A DNA stretch of 59,361 bases from Dolichospermum sp. FACHB-1091 (lineage in GTDB: Bacteria; Cyanobacteriota; Cyanobacteriia; Cyanobacteriales; Nostocaceae). The position numbers and the translations under genes were made by a program. The notes below the pieces were generated by a model, which ran no database searches, had not been told where the DNA came from, and worked only from the letters and a program-made list of their open reading frames with translations. The stretch is from positions 1 to 59,361 of the forward strand of contig NZ_JACJSB010000030.1 of the NCBI RefSeq assembly GCF_014697585.1, written 5' to 3'. Of this stretch, positions 46,326 through 56,547 are shown piece after piece. The stretch's first letter is position 1, and each line of letters starts with the position of its first letter.

Positions 46326-49300
46326 TTAGTCATCTTCTTCTAGTGATTCATAGGAAAGTGACTCATAAACGGGTCTGGATGGAGTACGGCGCGGGGATTG
46401 GTCTGCCATGAGGTCTACCTCTACATCCAAGGAACCACCATCTGCTTGGGTTTCGACTTTATGAACCGCAATATCCAAACCCAAAGATTGCAACTCGCGC
46501 ATTAATACCTTAAAAGATTCTGGAGTACCAGGACGGGGAATAGCCTTACCCTTAACGATCGCATTTAAAGCCTCATTACGTCCCTGCATATCATCAGACT
46601 TCACCGTTAATAGTTCCTGCAAGGTATAAGCAGCCCCAAATGCCTCCAGTGCCCAAACCTCCATTTCTCCAAATCTTTGCCCCCCCTGTTGCGCCTTACC
46701 ACCCAGAGGTTGTTGAGTCACCAGAGAATAGGGTCCAGTAGAGCGGGCGTGAATCTTGTCATCAACCAAATGCACTAGTTTGAGCATATACGCCACCCCC
46801 ACAGTTACAGCACGGTCAAAGGGTTCACCCGTGCGACCATCATAAACCATGATTTTACCGCAATTTTCCGGGTTATATACCCAATCCCTACCGGTCTCGT
46901 CCCTAGCCTCCTGAAGTTTGCCATGCACTAAACGGCGGGAGGTTTCTTCTCCATACATTTCATCAAAGGGAGTAATTTTAAACCGCACCCCTAGATTATG
47001 ACCAGCCCAACCCAAAAGACATTCAAACACCTGACCCACGTTCATCCGGCTGGGTACACCCAAGGGATTGAGAACAATATCCACCGGTGAACCGTCGGCT
47101 AAATAAGGCATATCCTCCGCCGGCAAAATGCGAGAAATAATCCCCTTATTCCCGTGTCTTCCCGCCATTTTGTCCCCAACTTGGATTTTCCGCTTTTGAG
47201 CTACATAAACCCGGACGACCATGTTCGCCCCTGGTGGTAATTCATCACCCTGTTCGCGGGTAAACAGCCGCACATCAACCACTCGGCCTTTTTCACCATT
47301 GGGGACTCGTAAGGAATTATCACGGACATCACGGGCTTTTTCACCGAAGATAGCCCGTAGCAGTTTTTCCTCTGGGGGTTGATCCGATTCACCTTTAGGA
47401 GTCACCTTACCCACCAGAATATCACCGGCATCTACCCAAGCCCCAATACGGATAATACCCTGTTCATCTAATTGTCTAAGCGCGTCCTCACCCACGTTGG
47501 GAATTTCCCTGGTGATTTCTTCTGGTCCTAGCTTGGTTTGTCTAGCTTCAATTTCATACTTTTCAATGTGGATAGAAGTATAAATATCTTCCTGTACCAA
47601 ACGCTCAGAAATCAGAATTGCATCTTCGTAGTTATACCCCTCCCAAGGCATATACGCTACAACAATATTTTGCCCTAATGCCAGTTCCCCACCTTCCGTA
47701 GAAGAACCATCTGCCAATACCTGACCAGCGACAACTTTCTCGCCAATTCTCACTAAGGGTTTTTGGTTTAAGCAAGTGTCTTGATTAGAACGCTGATACT
47801 TAGAAAGATTGTATCTAATTTCTTGTCCTTTCTCAATCACCTCACCACCACTGGCTGCGGGCAATTGACCACCCACCCTAACGCGAATTTCCGTAGCATC
47901 AACATAGACCACATCGCCATCGGTGCGAGAAACTATCACCATACCAGAGTCCCTAGCAGCTTGCGCCTCTAACCCCGTACCAACTAAAGGACGTTCTGGT
48001 TTCAACAGCGGCACAGCTTGGCGCTGCATATTAGAACCCATCAGCGCCCGGTTAGCATCATCATGTTCCAAAAAAGGAATCATGCTGGTAGCTACGGAGA
48101 TAATCTGTACTGGAGAAACCGCCACATAATCCACCTGTTCTGGACTGGTGGTTGTCCAATCTTGACGATAGCGAACTGGTACTTGAGGTCCCTTGATATA
48201 ACCATTTTCATCTAGGGGAACATCACCCGTTGCGGTCCGCAGATCATCCTCTTCATCTGCTGTCATGTAAACCGGGGGAACATCAAAGAGAACTTTGCCG
48301 TTTTCTACCGGTCTAAAGGGTGTTTCTAGAAAACCATAGAGGTTAACGCGGGCATGGGTAGCTAATGAACCAATGAGTCCAGCGTTTGGTCCTTCTGGTG
48401 TTTCAATGGGGCAAATCCTTCCATAATGACTGGGGTGAATATCTCGCACCGCAAACCCGGCTCTTTCTCTGGTTAAACCTCCAGGTCCCAAGGCACTGAT
48501 TCGCCGTTTATGGGTCAATTCGGCTAAAGGATTGGTTTGATCCATGAATTGACTAAGTTGACTAGAACCAAAGAACTCTTTAATGGCTGCTACTAAGGGT
48601 TTGGGGTTGACTAAGGAAGCTGGTGTTAAAACCTCAGCATCAGATACAGTCATCCGTTCTCTGATAATTCTTTCTAGGCGGTTTAACCCAACTCTGACTT
48701 GGTTTTGCAGTAATTCCCCCACGCTTCTGACTCGGCGATTTCCCAGATGATCAATATCATCAATGCTACCAATGTCATACTCTAGGTTAATGAGGTAATC
48801 AATGGCCGCTAGGATGTCCCCAGGGGTAAGGACGCGCATGGTATCGGGAGCAGAAAGACGGAGTTTTTTGTTAAGTTTATAACGACCAACTTTTCCCAGG
48901 TCATAGCGTTTAGGATCAAAGAAACGGGAGTCTAAAAGCTGTTGTCCACCTAAAACTGTCGGTGGTTCACCAGGACGAAGTTTCCGGTATAATTCCATTA
49001 GGGCTTCTTCTTCGGAAAATTGCCCTTCTTTTTCTATGGTTTTTTGGAAGTATTCTGGATGACGCAGGGCATCAAATATTTCATTATCTGATAGTCCTAG
49101 TGCTTTCAAAAGTACCTGGGCTGATAATTTCCGCGTTTTGTCTATCCGTACCCAAACTAGGTCGTTACGATCTGTTTCAAATTTCAGCCATGCCCCCCGG
49201 TTAGGAATTAAACTGGCAGAGTAAGTCCGTCGTCCGTTTTTATCTATTTCTGATTTATAGTACACTCCAGGCGATCGCACAATTTGATTGACTATAACCC

Positions 49301-49664
49301 GCTCTGCTCCGTTGATAATAAATGTGCCTCTATCTGTCATCAAAGGCAAATCGCCAATAAATACTTCTTGTTCTTTAATGTCTCCTGTTTCTTTGTTTAG
49401 CAGACGGGTAGGGACATACATTTGCACTCCATAAGTGCTATCTCTCCGCTTGGATTCTTCAACGCTGTATTTAGGTTCTTTGAGTTTGTAGTTATTGCCT
49501 AAAAAGTGCAGTTCTAGTTTGCCAGTATAGTCTGTAATTGGACTAAAAGAGTTTAGTTCTTCTATTAGCCCTTCTTCTAGAAACCAGCGAAAACTGGAAC
49601 GCTGAATTTCAATCAAGTCGGGTAACAGAAAGGCGGATTCCATGTATTTATCGTCGTTAGTCAT
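46326..49664 (-). CDS. rpoB: RNA polymerase subunit beta (RpoB)
   Basis: The 1112-residue beta subunit shows [20 protein letters not shown] at the start, [20 protein letters not shown], the rifampicin-region [20 protein letters not shown] followed by [61 protein letters not shown], and the C-terminal [20 protein letters not shown], all conserved. The start is ATG 49662-49664 ([12 protein letters not shown]), with AAAGGTAAAGGC just ahead; an upstream in-frame extension of 21 residues ([13 protein letters not shown]) is not seen in orthologues. It is the first RNA polymerase gene after rpsT-tatD, and the operon continues to rpoC1-rpoC2. Confidence 0.97.
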   Translation of the reverse strand: MTNDDKYMESAFLLPDLIEIQRSSFRWFLEEGLIEELNSFSPITDYTGKLELHFLGNNYKLKEPKYSVEESKRRDSTYGVQMYVPTRLLNKETGDIKEQEVFIGDLPLMTDRGTFIINGAERVIVNQIVRSPGVYYKSEIDKNGRRTYSASLIPNRGAWLKFETDRNDLVWVRIDKTRKLSAQVLLKALGLSDNEIFDALRHPEYFQKTIEKEGQFSEEEALMELYRKLRPGEPPTVLGGQQLLDSRFFDPKRYDLGKVGRYKLNKKLRLSAPDTMRVLTPGDILAAIDYLINLEYDIGSIDDIDHLGNRRVRSVGELLQNQVRVGLNRLERIIRERMTVSDAEVLTPASLVNPKPLVAAIKEFFGSSQLSQFMDQTNPLAELTHKRRISALGPGGLTRERAGFAVRDIHPSHYGRICPIETPEGPNAGLIGSLATHARVNLYGFLETPFRPVENGKVLFDVPPVYMTADEEDDLRTATGDVPLDENGYIKGPQVPVRYRQDWTTTSPEQVDYVAVSPVQIISVATSMIPFLEHDDANRALMGSNMQRQAVPLLKPERPLVGTGLEAQAARDSGMVIVSRTDGDVVYVDATEIRVRVGGQLPAASGGEVIEKGQEIRYNLSKYQRSNQDTCLNQKPLVRIGEKVVAGQVLADGSSTEGGELALGQNIVVAYMPWEGYNYEDAILISERLVQEDIYTSIHIEKYEIEARQTKLGPEEITREIPNVGEDALRQLDEQGIIRIGAWVDAGDILVGKVTPKGESDQPPEEKLLRAIFGEKARDVRDNSLRVPNGEKGRVVDVRLFTREQGDELPPGANMVVRVYVAQKRKIQVGDKMAGRHGNKGIISRILPAEDMPYLADGSPVDIVLNPLGVPSRMNVGQVFECLLGWAGHNLGVRFKITPFDEMYGEETSRRLVHGKLQEARDETGRDWVYNPENCGKIMVYDGRTGEPFDRAVTVGVAYMLKLVHLVDDKIHARSTGPYSLVTQQPLGGKAQQGGQRFGEMEVWALEAFGAAYTLQELLTVKSDDMQGRNEALNAIVKGKAIPRPGTPESFKVLMRELQSLGLDIAVHKVETQADGGSLDVEVDLMADQSPRRTPSRPVYESLSYESLEEDD

Positions 49665-50484
49665 GCCTTTACCTTTATCAACCTGGTTAAACTTGCTTGT
49701 TGCTGATAGCCGAGGTGGCGTAGCCATAGCTGAGAGTCTGCCATAAGGGCTTTGTGCTAGAATGAGAACTGTGGGTTATGAAGGCGATGTACTGGGCAAT
49801 AGTCAGGTTTCTGACTGATAGCGTAGCCTAGCTTTGTCCATAATATTTTTTCTACTTCATAGTTTTTCATACTTCACACCTCACACCTCATACCTGGTAC
49901 TTTATCCTTTCTGTCAGATCCCAAAACTGGGAAGCCTCGCTAGAGTTGGACTTGGTAGTGCAACGTTGCATTTTGTCCCTGCACTATAGATTTGATATTG
50001 TTATGATTGTCTAAACTAGACAATTATTGTTACGATTTTCTATAGGTTTGATATACCAATAGGGGAACGTGGGGATTTGGATTGCTGTTTTCACAATTTT
50101 CACTCTAGTCAAACTAACTAAGTTGTCACGGTTTGTTGGTGATTGAGAGCATCCGTTTGTAGAGATTTAAGTTTGTAGAGATTTGATTGAATGGGTAGAC
50201 GATTTTGGATTTTCGATGGGGCTGCTTAATAAGCATAATAGCAACGTAGGCCGCAGATGCCCTTTCGATTGATCAAGCGGGCTAAAACCAGAAACTTTCA
50301 AACTGCCTAATATCGGGTTAATAACAGGGCAAATTGAGTTTTATAAAGTTACTATTCTCCCCCTACCATTGTGGCTTAACCTAAATGTTTTGGAGGTTAA
50401 GATTGTAGCACATTTTTCTCCTTCAGAAGGATCACAGGACTCAAATCAATTGTCAATTATCTTTGCTAATAACCAATTTGTCAT
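49665..50484. other. Long spacer between tatD and rpoB (rpoB promoter region)
   Basis: About 820 bases are without a credible gene. The rpoB promoter and leader must be here. It includes a palindrome-like stretch near 50060-50120 and CACACCTCACACCTCATACC-like direct repeats at 49872-49893. No ribosomal-protein genes (rplJL-type) precede rpoB here. Confidence 0.6.
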
Positions 50485-51270
50485 CTACAATGCTAGACCG
50501 AATAGTTTACAGGCATTGTGAGTTGTTTTCTGGGCAATTTCTTCTATTGTTTCCCCTCGTATTTTGGCTAGTGCCTCCGCTACATGACGAACATAAGCCG
50601 GTTCGTTACGTTTTTCACCACGTTTGGGTACGGGCGACAGAAATGGACAGTCTGTTTCTATGAGCAAGCGATCGCTATTAACCATTGCGGCGGTTGCTTG
50701 AATGGTTTGAGCATTTTTAAATGTCACTATTCCGCTAAAGCTAATATAGAACCCCAAATTTAGAAACCATTGAGTTTCTTCCGGTGTTCCTGTCCAGCAG
50801 TGCATGACACCGCGCAACCTTTCCCCATACAAATTCCGCCATTTCTGCAATATGTCCCTCACTGCTGGTGCTGCATCACGACAATGAATAATCACTGGTA
50901 AATTCAGTTCACAAGCAAGGTCCAATTGTAATCTAAATACCTCTTGTTGGTACTCATAGTTATCTGCTTTGTAGAAATCCAGCCCCATTTCTCCAATGGC
51001 TACCACTTGGGAATGAGAACTAGCCAAGGACTTAATTAGGGTAGATGTTTGGTCATTCCATTTATCAGCCTCCAGAGGATGTAGCCCTACAGCAAAGCTG
51101 AGTTCAGGAAACTGCTCTGCTATTTGACTAATGCTGGCAAATTCCTGGGGGTGAACACAGGAGTGGACTAATTTGACTACTCCTGCTTCTTGCCACCTAG
51201 CGCGGACTGCTGCCAAATCGGGCTGAAAAATGTCAAAGTTAATGTGTACGTGGCTATCTATGAGTTGCAT
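50485..51270 (-). CDS. tatD: TatD family metal-dependent hydrolase (DNase)
   Basis: The 261-residue TIM-barrel hydrolase has the metal-binding [10 protein letters not shown] (His-x-His) at residues 4-13, [15 protein letters not shown] with the Glu, [20 protein letters not shown], and the C-terminal [15 protein letters not shown] with the last catalytic Asp. TatD enzymes are 3'-5' exonucleases acting on DNA or RNA, and in E. coli some links to DNA repair or RNA quality control are known. The length is typical. The ATG is at 51268-51270. The rpsT-tatD-rpoB order is a conserved cyanobacterial neighbourhood. The gap to rpsT is 52 bases. Confidence 0.95.
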   Translation of the reverse strand: MQLIDSHVHINFDIFQPDLAAVRARWQEAGVVKLVHSCVHPQEFASISQIAEQFPELSFAVGLHPLEADKWNDQTSTLIKSLASSHSQVVAIGEMGLDFYKADNYEYQQEVFRLQLDLACELNLPVIIHCRDAAPAVRDILQKWRNLYGERLRGVMHCWTGTPEETQWFLNLGFYISFSGIVTFKNAQTIQATAAMVNSDRLLIETDCPFLSPVPKRGEKRNEPAYVRHVAEALAKIRGETIEEIAQKTTHNACKLFGLAL

Positions 51271-51322
51271 GGCTTGTTAGTTGGTTCAGTGGTCAGCGGT
51301 AAACAAACCACTGAACGCTGGA

Positions 51323-51610
51323 CTAAGCGGTGAGGGTTTTGTGTTTGTGAGCCAATCTTGACTTTTTCCTAGCCCCATTGTTGGGATGAAGCACACCATT
51401 TTTTACAGCTTTATCAATTTTGCTGTAAGCCTCGGACATTCTTGCTGCCACTTCTTGCTTGAGTTCCGTTGTTGGATTAGCTGTACAAGCTTCCACAGAA
51501 CTAAAGTACTTCCTCATCAGCGTTTTTACGGCCGATTTATATGCTTTATTACGTAGTCGGTTGCGCTCTGCGATTTTGGCGCGTTTAAGAGCAGATTTTG
51601 TATTCGCCAC
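51323..51610 (-). CDS. rpsT: 30S ribosomal protein S20
   Basis: This 95-residue basic protein binds 16S rRNA in the small subunit. It begins [20 protein letters not shown] and continues [15 protein letters not shown]; the C-terminal [19 protein letters not shown] is the usual S20 ending. Translation starts at GTG 51608-51610, with GGA upstream; S20 often uses non-AUG starts, which serve in autoregulation in E. coli. The gene starts a likely rpsT-tatD unit. The spacer to hisD (divergent) holds its promoter. Confidence 0.96.
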   Translation of the reverse strand: MANTKSALKRAKIAERNRLRNKAYKSAVKTLMRKYFSSVEACTANPTTELKQEVAARMSEAYSKIDKAVKNGVLHPNNGARKKSRLAHKHKTLTA

Positions 51611-52091
51611 AGTAATTCCAAAAAAGACTATTAATTATGTACACACACTACCAGGTTTAATAACTATAGCATTATTTTTGGGAATGTTATAATTTCTGGA
51701 AAAAAATTTTTGTATTTGGAGAGAAAATCTTGATGGCTAGGGATGGGGGTAAATAGGTTAAAATGCGTTATTGACAAAGAAAGCTGACTAATCGCCACAA
51801 ATTCAACCCCAAGGAGTTTTAAATTTCCTGGATTGGTTGAGTTTTATATATAAAAGTAGTATCAAAAAAAAATCCAGGTTAAGCTAGAGAGAAGAATCAG
51901 ATTCAGGTTCATAGTCTGGTAGGGCGCGGCGGTAGTCAAAACTCAAAAAATCCAAGGTCAAAAAGCTGATACAATGGACTTTTTAGCTATTTTTGGATAT
52001 TTGTTGTGTTAACGCTGTGGTGTGCCGGCAAATAGAAAGCCTAATTAGTTTTTGTCTAAGAATATTGTAAAATTTGATATTTTTTTACTCC
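51611..52091. other. Divergent promoter region of rpsT and hisD
   Basis: About 480 bases hold no gene. An oligo-A tract lies near 51864-51873. Promoters for both flanking genes are expected here; I see no repeat family or RNA motif that I can name. Confidence 0.6.
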
Positions 52092-53390
52092 ATGCTGCGA
52101 ATTATTACTGAGCAAGCTGACGTTAGAGCAGAACTGCAAAGGATCTGCGAACGCACCCAGGATGAACAGGTAATTCACAAAGAAGCAACAGTACGCGAAG
52201 TGTTGCAAGCGGTGAAGCGCCAAGGGGACAAAGCTGTACTACACTATACAGCTGAATTTGATCAGCAAACCCTAAAACCAGAAGAACTAAAGGTAACAGG
52301 CTCAGAATTAGATGCAGCATATCAACAGGTATCTAAGGATTTGCTGCGGTCTATTCGCCTAGCTTGCGAAAAAATAGAGAATTTTCACCGTCAGCGAGTT
52401 CCCAAAAGCTGGGTACAGTTTGGCGATGATGAAGTAGTATTAGGTAAGCGCTACACGCCCGTAGACTGTGCGGGTTTATATATACCAGGTGGTCGGGCTT
52501 GTTATCCGAGTACAGTGTTAATGAATGCCATTCCGGCGAAAGTAGCGGGTGTGCCACGGGTGGTGATGGTGACACCTGTGAGAGGAGGTAAAATGGTTAA
52601 TCCTGCGGTTTTGGTAGCGGCTCAAGAAGCAGGAGTTCAGGAAATTTACCGAGTTGGTGGTGCTCAAGCTATTGGGGCTTTGGCTTATGGAACAGAAACT
52701 ATTCCCAAAGTAAATGTAATTACAGGACCGGGTAATATTTATGTCACTTTGGCGAAAAAATTAGTTTACGGAACTGTGGGTATTGATTCTTTAGCCGGTC
52801 CTAGCGAAGTGCTAATAATTGCTGATGAAACGGCTAATCCTGTGTATGTAGCTGCGGACTTGTTAGCGCAAGCAGAACATGATCCTATGGCCGCCGCGAT
52901 TTTGCTGACAACAGATGCTATTTTGGCTAAAAAAGTGCAAATCGAGGTAGAAAGACAATTGGCAGATCACCCGCGCCGGATAGATACGGAAAAAGCGATC
53001 GCCCATTATGGTTTAATTGTGGTGGTGGAATCTCTGTCTGCCGCAGCGGAACTTTCTAACGAGTTTGCACCAGAGCATTTAGAATTAGAAGTTGCTGATC
53101 CTTGGGCTTTAATTAACCATATTCGCCATGCGGGGGCAATTTTTCTGGGTAGTTCTACACCGGAAGCAGTGGGAGACTATTTGGCAGGTCCAAATCATAC
53201 CCTACCTACTTCTGGCGCTGCCCGTTATGCTTCGGCCTTAGGGGTAGAAACATTTTTAAAACACTCAAGTATTATCCAATACTCGCAAACCGCACTAGAA
53301 AAAGTGGCATTGGCCATTGACATATTAGCAACTACAGAGGGTTTACCTTCCCATGCTGATTCTGTTAAATTCAGGGTAGATGAGAGGTGA
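52092..53390 (+). CDS. hisD: Histidinol dehydrogenase
   Basis: This 432-residue zinc enzyme carries out the last two oxidations of histidine synthesis, histidinol to histidine with NAD. Motifs: YIPGGRACYPSTVLMNAIPA (NAD-binding region), VGGAQAIGALAYGTETIP, VDVITGPGN-type VNVITGPGNIYVTLAKK, DSLAGPSEVLIIADETANP, QAEHDPMAAAI (Glu/His zinc ligands near residue 257), and FAPEHLELEVADP with the catalytic Glu-His. The full length is typical. The ATG at 52092 (MLRIITEQ) is preferred; a TTG at 52074 would add six residues. It appears monocistronic with the hairpin at 53640-53668 as terminator. Confidence 0.96.
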   Translation: MLRIITEQADVRAELQRICERTQDEQVIHKEATVREVLQAVKRQGDKAVLHYTAEFDQQTLKPEELKVTGSELDAAYQQVSKDLLRSIRLACEKIENFHRQRVPKSWVQFGDDEVVLGKRYTPVDCAGLYIPGGRACYPSTVLMNAIPAKVAGVPRVVMVTPVRGGKMVNPAVLVAAQEAGVQEIYRVGGAQAIGALAYGTETIPKVNVITGPGNIYVTLAKKLVYGTVGIDSLAGPSEVLIIADETANPVYVAADLLAQAEHDPMAAAILLTTDAILAKKVQIEVERQLADHPRRIDTEKAIAHYGLIVVVESLSAAAELSNEFAPEHLELEVADPWALINHIRHAGAIFLGSSTPEAVGDYLAGPNHTLPTSGAARYASALGVETFLKHSSIIQYSQTALEKVALAIDILATTEGLPSHADSVKFRVDER

Positions 53391-53599
53391 TAGGTGGTAC
53401 AACACGGGTACGAGTGACAGTATTTTGAATAACCTTTATCCTGGAAAAATTGATTTTGACAGCGGGCGCATAGTTTTTGATAGTCACAAGTCTGATGACT
53501 CGTGCCTTTTTCACAATATTTGAAGGGTAAGGGTTTTGTTTTGTGATGTAATTCCTGCGTCTGAAGCACAATGAGAATACAATCCTGATAGATTGTCAA
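53225..53599 (-). CDS. Possible small Cys-rich protein, perhaps frameshifted, antisense to the hisD 3' end
   Basis: On the minus strand a frame reads HHKTKPLPFKYCEKGTSHQT and CDYQKLCARCQNQFF, then DKGYSKYCHSYPCC, giving paired-Cys spacing (C...C, CARC, C...CC) like a zinc ribbon. A GTG start at about 53569 or TTG at 53599 would serve. The reading then runs into the antisense of hisD. A single-base shift after KYCH would end it at 53371. Either it is a real small gene whose 3' end overlaps hisD, a recently frameshifted one, or chance. I favour a decayed gene. Confidence 0.35.
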   Translation of the reverse strand: MTIYQDCILIVLQTQELHHKTKPLPFKYCEKGTSHQTCDYQKLCARCQNQFFQDKGYSKYCHSYPCCTTYHLSSTLNLTESAWEGKPSVVANMSMANATFSSAVCEYWIILECFKNVSTPKAEA

Positions 53600-53613
53600 T
53601 TGGGTAAAACAAA

Positions 53614-53633
53614 GTGTTCGCGTAGCGTGCCGA
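53614..53633. repeat. GCGTAGCG-type dispersed palindromic repeat, second copy
   Basis: GTTCGCGTAGCGTGCCGAAG resembles the repeat at 25660-25712. It precedes the hisD terminator. Confidence 0.55.
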
Positions 53634-53639
53634 AGGTGT

Positions 53640-53668
53640 AACCCAACACGGAAATGTTGGGTTTTTTT
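53640..53668 (+). terminator. Intrinsic terminator after hisD
   Basis: AACCCAACA (53640-53648) pairs with TGTTGGGTT (53655-53663), followed by T residues to 53668. It is 250 bases past the hisD stop and just before the HcyBio gene; the following AAACCCAACTT could form an alternative pairing. Confidence 0.85.
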
Positions 53669-53694
53669 AAACCCAACTTACAACTGAATTAAAA

Positions 53695-54864
53695 ATGCGA
53701 ACAATTGCGGAGATTAACGAGAAAATCAGCCAAAAACGGGCGATAGTCTGGACTGCTGAAGAATTGAAAGCACGAGTTGGAGAAGTTGGTGTTAATAAAG
53801 CTGCTAAGGAAGTAGATGTAATTACCACTGGTACATTTGAACCAATGGAGTCAAGTGGTGCAATTATTAATTTAGGACATACTGACCCACCGATAAAAAT
53901 TCGGCGTTGCTGGTTAGATGGAGTACCAGCATACTCTGGGTTTGGGGCTGTGGATTTATACTTAGGTGCTAGTTGTCCAGTTGACACCATAGATGGGGAA
54001 GAAGTGCGAGAACGTGGAGGGGGTCATGTGATTGAGGATTTAATTGCGGGTAAATCTATCCAAGTACGTGCTATTGGACAAGTTACCGATTGTTATCCCA
54101 GGGCTACATTTGAAACTACTATTACCCGTGACACCATCAATCAGTTTTATTTATTTAATCCGCGTAATCTTTATCAAAATTTTATTGTTGGTGTGAATGG
54201 TGGCGATCGCCCACTGTATACGTATTTAGGACCGTTACAGCCACGTTTAGGGAATGCAGTTTATTCTAACCCTGGTTCGCTGTCACCGTTGCTGAATGAC
54301 CCCGATTTACAAATCGTTGGTATTGGGACAAAGATTTTTTTAGCTGGGGGTATTGGTTATGTAGCTTGGGAGGGGACACAACATTTCCCTTTGCAAAAGC
54401 GGTTAGAAAATCGGACACCGATTGGACCTTCAGCCACTTTAGCGTTAATTGGCGATGCCAAACAAATGGATGCCCGATGGATACGAGGTTGTTACTTTAA
54501 AAGCTATGGGCCATCCTTGATGATGGGTGTAGGCGTGCCGTTGCCAGTTTTAAATGTGGCAGTGATAGAACGGTGTGCTGTCCAAGACAGAGACTTAGTA
54601 GCGCCAATTGTAGATTTTTCCATTCCTCGTCGTGTCCGTCCTACCTTCGGTTTAGTGAGTTACGCCCAACTTAAATCTGGACGTATCACTATTGAAGGGA
54701 GAACGGTACGAGTAGCATCTTTAGCGAGCTTATTTCTGTCCCGAAAAGTAGCCCAAGAGTTGAAACAATGGATTAAAGAGGGGATATTTAGCCTAACTGA
54801 ACCAGTAGCCCCGATACCAATGGAGCGTTCTTTTTTACCTCAAGATCGTTGGACGGAGTTTTAG
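53695..54864 (+). CDS. Homocysteine biosynthesis (HcyBio, DUF39) family protein
   Basis: The 389-residue protein matches the HcyBio family, whose archaeal members convert aspartate semialdehyde to homocysteine with sulfide. Recognisable segments are TIAEINEKISQKRAIVWTAE, VDVITTGTFEPMESSGAIIN, GYFGAVDLYLGAS-like GFGAVDLYLGASCPVDTID, RERGGGHVIEDLIAGK, GIGTKIFLAGGIGYVAWEGT, and the C-terminal PTFGLVSYAQLKSGRITIEG. There are no CBS or ferredoxin domains, which some archaeal versions carry. Orthologues are widespread in cyanobacteria; whether they make homocysteine there is unproven. The ATG at 53695 gives the conserved N terminus. Confidence 0.88.
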   Translation: MRTIAEINEKISQKRAIVWTAEELKARVGEVGVNKAAKEVDVITTGTFEPMESSGAIINLGHTDPPIKIRRCWLDGVPAYSGFGAVDLYLGASCPVDTIDGEEVRERGGGHVIEDLIAGKSIQVRAIGQVTDCYPRATFETTITRDTINQFYLFNPRNLYQNFIVGVNGGDRPLYTYLGPLQPRLGNAVYSNPGSLSPLLNDPDLQIVGIGTKIFLAGGIGYVAWEGTQHFPLQKRLENRTPIGPSATLALIGDAKQMDARWIRGCYFKSYGPSLMMGVGVPLPVLNVAVIERCAVQDRDLVAPIVDFSIPRRVRPTFGLVSYAQLKSGRITIEGRTVRVASLASLFLSRKVAQELKQWIKEGIFSLTEPVAPIPMERSFLPQDRWTEF

Positions 54865-55068
54865 AAGGAGTCAGGAGTCACAGAGTCAGGAGTGAGAAAG
54901 AAGAAAAAACAAGCAAGAAAAAACAAGCAAGAAGAAAGACAAAGAGGGAAATTCCTCAGCAAATTCCGTGTTTCTGTACCCATTAATCATCATTTCACAA
55001 CGGACAACGGACAACGGATAACGGACAACGGACAACGGACAACGGACAACGGACAACGGACTAATTAC
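54865..55068. repeat. Tandem-repeat cluster after the HcyBio gene, including nine ACAACGG heptamers
   Basis: At 54997-55059 nine consecutive ACAACGG units (one is ATAACGG) form an STRR array. Before it are GGAGTCAGGAGT repeats at 54867-54895 and a duplicated AAAAAACAAGCAAGAA-type run at 54904-54932. The array is directly adjacent to the stop codon of the minus-strand gene 55069-56061. Confidence 0.9.
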
Positions 55069-56061
55069 CTATTCCCCGGTCGGCTTAGGCCTCTTAATTG
55101 GCATAGGAGTGGGGGTTTTGGGTATAGGTTTAGTAATGACCGTGGGATCACCTGCTGTCTTTCTAATGGGACGTGGGGCTTCACCATTGTGTCGGGGGGC
55201 GAATGGTCTTCTAGTACCGCTGTTAGCAGCGCCACGGGACGCGGCTTTGAATGGTGGTCTACGTTTTTTCGGTAAATCAGCGATCGCTTCGGCATTAATT
55301 ACTACTAAAGTATCCGATTCCCGTTTAACATTGAAGTCCCAGAACTTACCGACCGCTTTGGTGGTTAATATGCCCTTGAGTTTCAACTTAAAATATTTAG
55401 CTTTATCAGTAGTTTTCCGGGGAGATTGCTTGATTTTCACAACCAAACTCCTTTCATCAAAAGACTGGTAAACTACCTCACCGCGCACAGAAAAACCGCC
55501 ATCAGGAACAGATGATGAGGGTTTGAGATCATCACAAACTACTGTCGAGTTGTGTAACTTTTGAGTAATCCCATCTGGTCTATGTTCATCTAGTGCATTT
55601 TTCGCCAGATTTTCTGGTTCCCAAACGCCAACAATTTGCAGGTGTAATGCGTCATTTTCTTGTCTGGTGCGGGGATAAACTACCCATAGATGTTCTTTTT
55701 CTAGGTCTAAGTGATTTTTGACTAAACTCATAATCCGACCTAATAGGACGGCATTAAGTTCAACCCCATCGCTGGTCAGTAGTGTTCCTTGGGTAAACTG
55801 TTCACTACTGGCATGATAGCACCCGCGAACTAGGCCAATAGCTCGGTACTGAGTTGGTTCACTCGGAGGTGGAATTGGTTGTTCTCGATTAACTAAATGC
55901 CCGTTAGCATCGGATTTACTCAGGTCAATGACAGAATTTTCCAGTTGAGAGGGTTGGTCTGCTAATGTATGAGCATTAACAGGGGGTGAAATCTCTTTTC
56001 TGCCTTGTTTAGAGGCTGTGGAATTTGAGGATTGAGAAGATGGCATCAGGTCGGAATTCAT
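55069..56061 (-). CDS. Unknown cyanobacterial protein with disordered ends
   Basis: I start at ATG 56059-56061, which has CAAGGAG six bases ahead; an upstream GTG frame adds six residues. The 330-residue product has a Ser/Gln/Pro-rich N terminus (about 1-75), a structured middle (YRAIGLVRGCYHAS, GVELNAVLLGRIMSLVKNHL, LWVVYPRTRQ, VGVWEPENLAKN, YFKLKLKGIL), and a strongly basic Pro/Arg-rich tail from residue 255 (KKRRPPFKAASRGAANS). The middle looks beta-rich and could be an OB-like or nucleic-acid-binding fold, since the tail is positively charged. I recognise it only as a conserved cyanobacterial unknown. The stop adjoins a heptamer array. Confidence 0.75.
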   Translation of the reverse strand: MNSDLMPSSQSSNSTASKQGRKEISPPVNAHTLADQPSQLENSVIDLSKSDANGHLVNREQPIPPPSEPTQYRAIGLVRGCYHASSEQFTQGTLLTSDGVELNAVLLGRIMSLVKNHLDLEKEHLWVVYPRTRQENDALHLQIVGVWEPENLAKNALDEHRPDGITQKLHNSTVVCDDLKPSSSVPDGGFSVRGEVVYQSFDERSLVVKIKQSPRKTTDKAKYFKLKLKGILTTKAVGKFWDFNVKRESDTLVVINAEAIADLPKKRRPPFKAASRGAANSGTRRPFAPRHNGEAPRPIRKTAGDPTVITKPIPKTPTPMPIKRPKPTGE

Positions 56062-56547
56062 AAAAACTCCTTGCGGCACAAGACTTATCCCTTGGTAGGA
56101 TTTGACAAAGACAGGTAGAAAAGAGCAAGCGTGTGGCTGATCAAAGTATATTTACTTTTAATCTAGCCTTTCGCTTGATGCTTTATATGAACAGAAGTAC
56201 GCGAAATCTCACATTTATACACTAAATGTGTAATTTAGCCTCTTCATAACCATTGAGGCTAAGGCCACGCTAGGTTATCGGCAGCATAGCATAGCTATAA
56301 TTCTGACGGATCTTCCTAAAGTCATCACTTACTTTAGCAGGATAGATATTTATTTGTTATAAAATTCACAGATAAATGACCGTATTCCGCAAAGTTTTGG
56401 AAATTTTTAACTTTGCAATTTGTAATTAATTTCATTGTCGGAATTTAGATCAAGAATAAATCCAAAATTTAAAATCTGCTGATAGTGTAGCATGGCTTTG
56501 GTTCTATATACTTACATTTTGTTAACATTTAGGAGTAGAATAATATT
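56062..56547. other. Divergent spacer between the unknown protein and TPR gene
   Basis: About 485 bases hold no gene. A degenerate GGCCACGCTAGGTTATCGGC-type dispersed repeat lies at about 56259-56280, and both flanking genes need promoters here. The right edge is an AGGAG ribosome site for the TPR gene. Nothing else is apparent. Confidence 0.6.

Noticed and set aside
54997-55059. Heptamer array considered as a CRISPR
   Set aside because: Units are contiguous 7-mers without spacers and have no repeat of CRISPR length.
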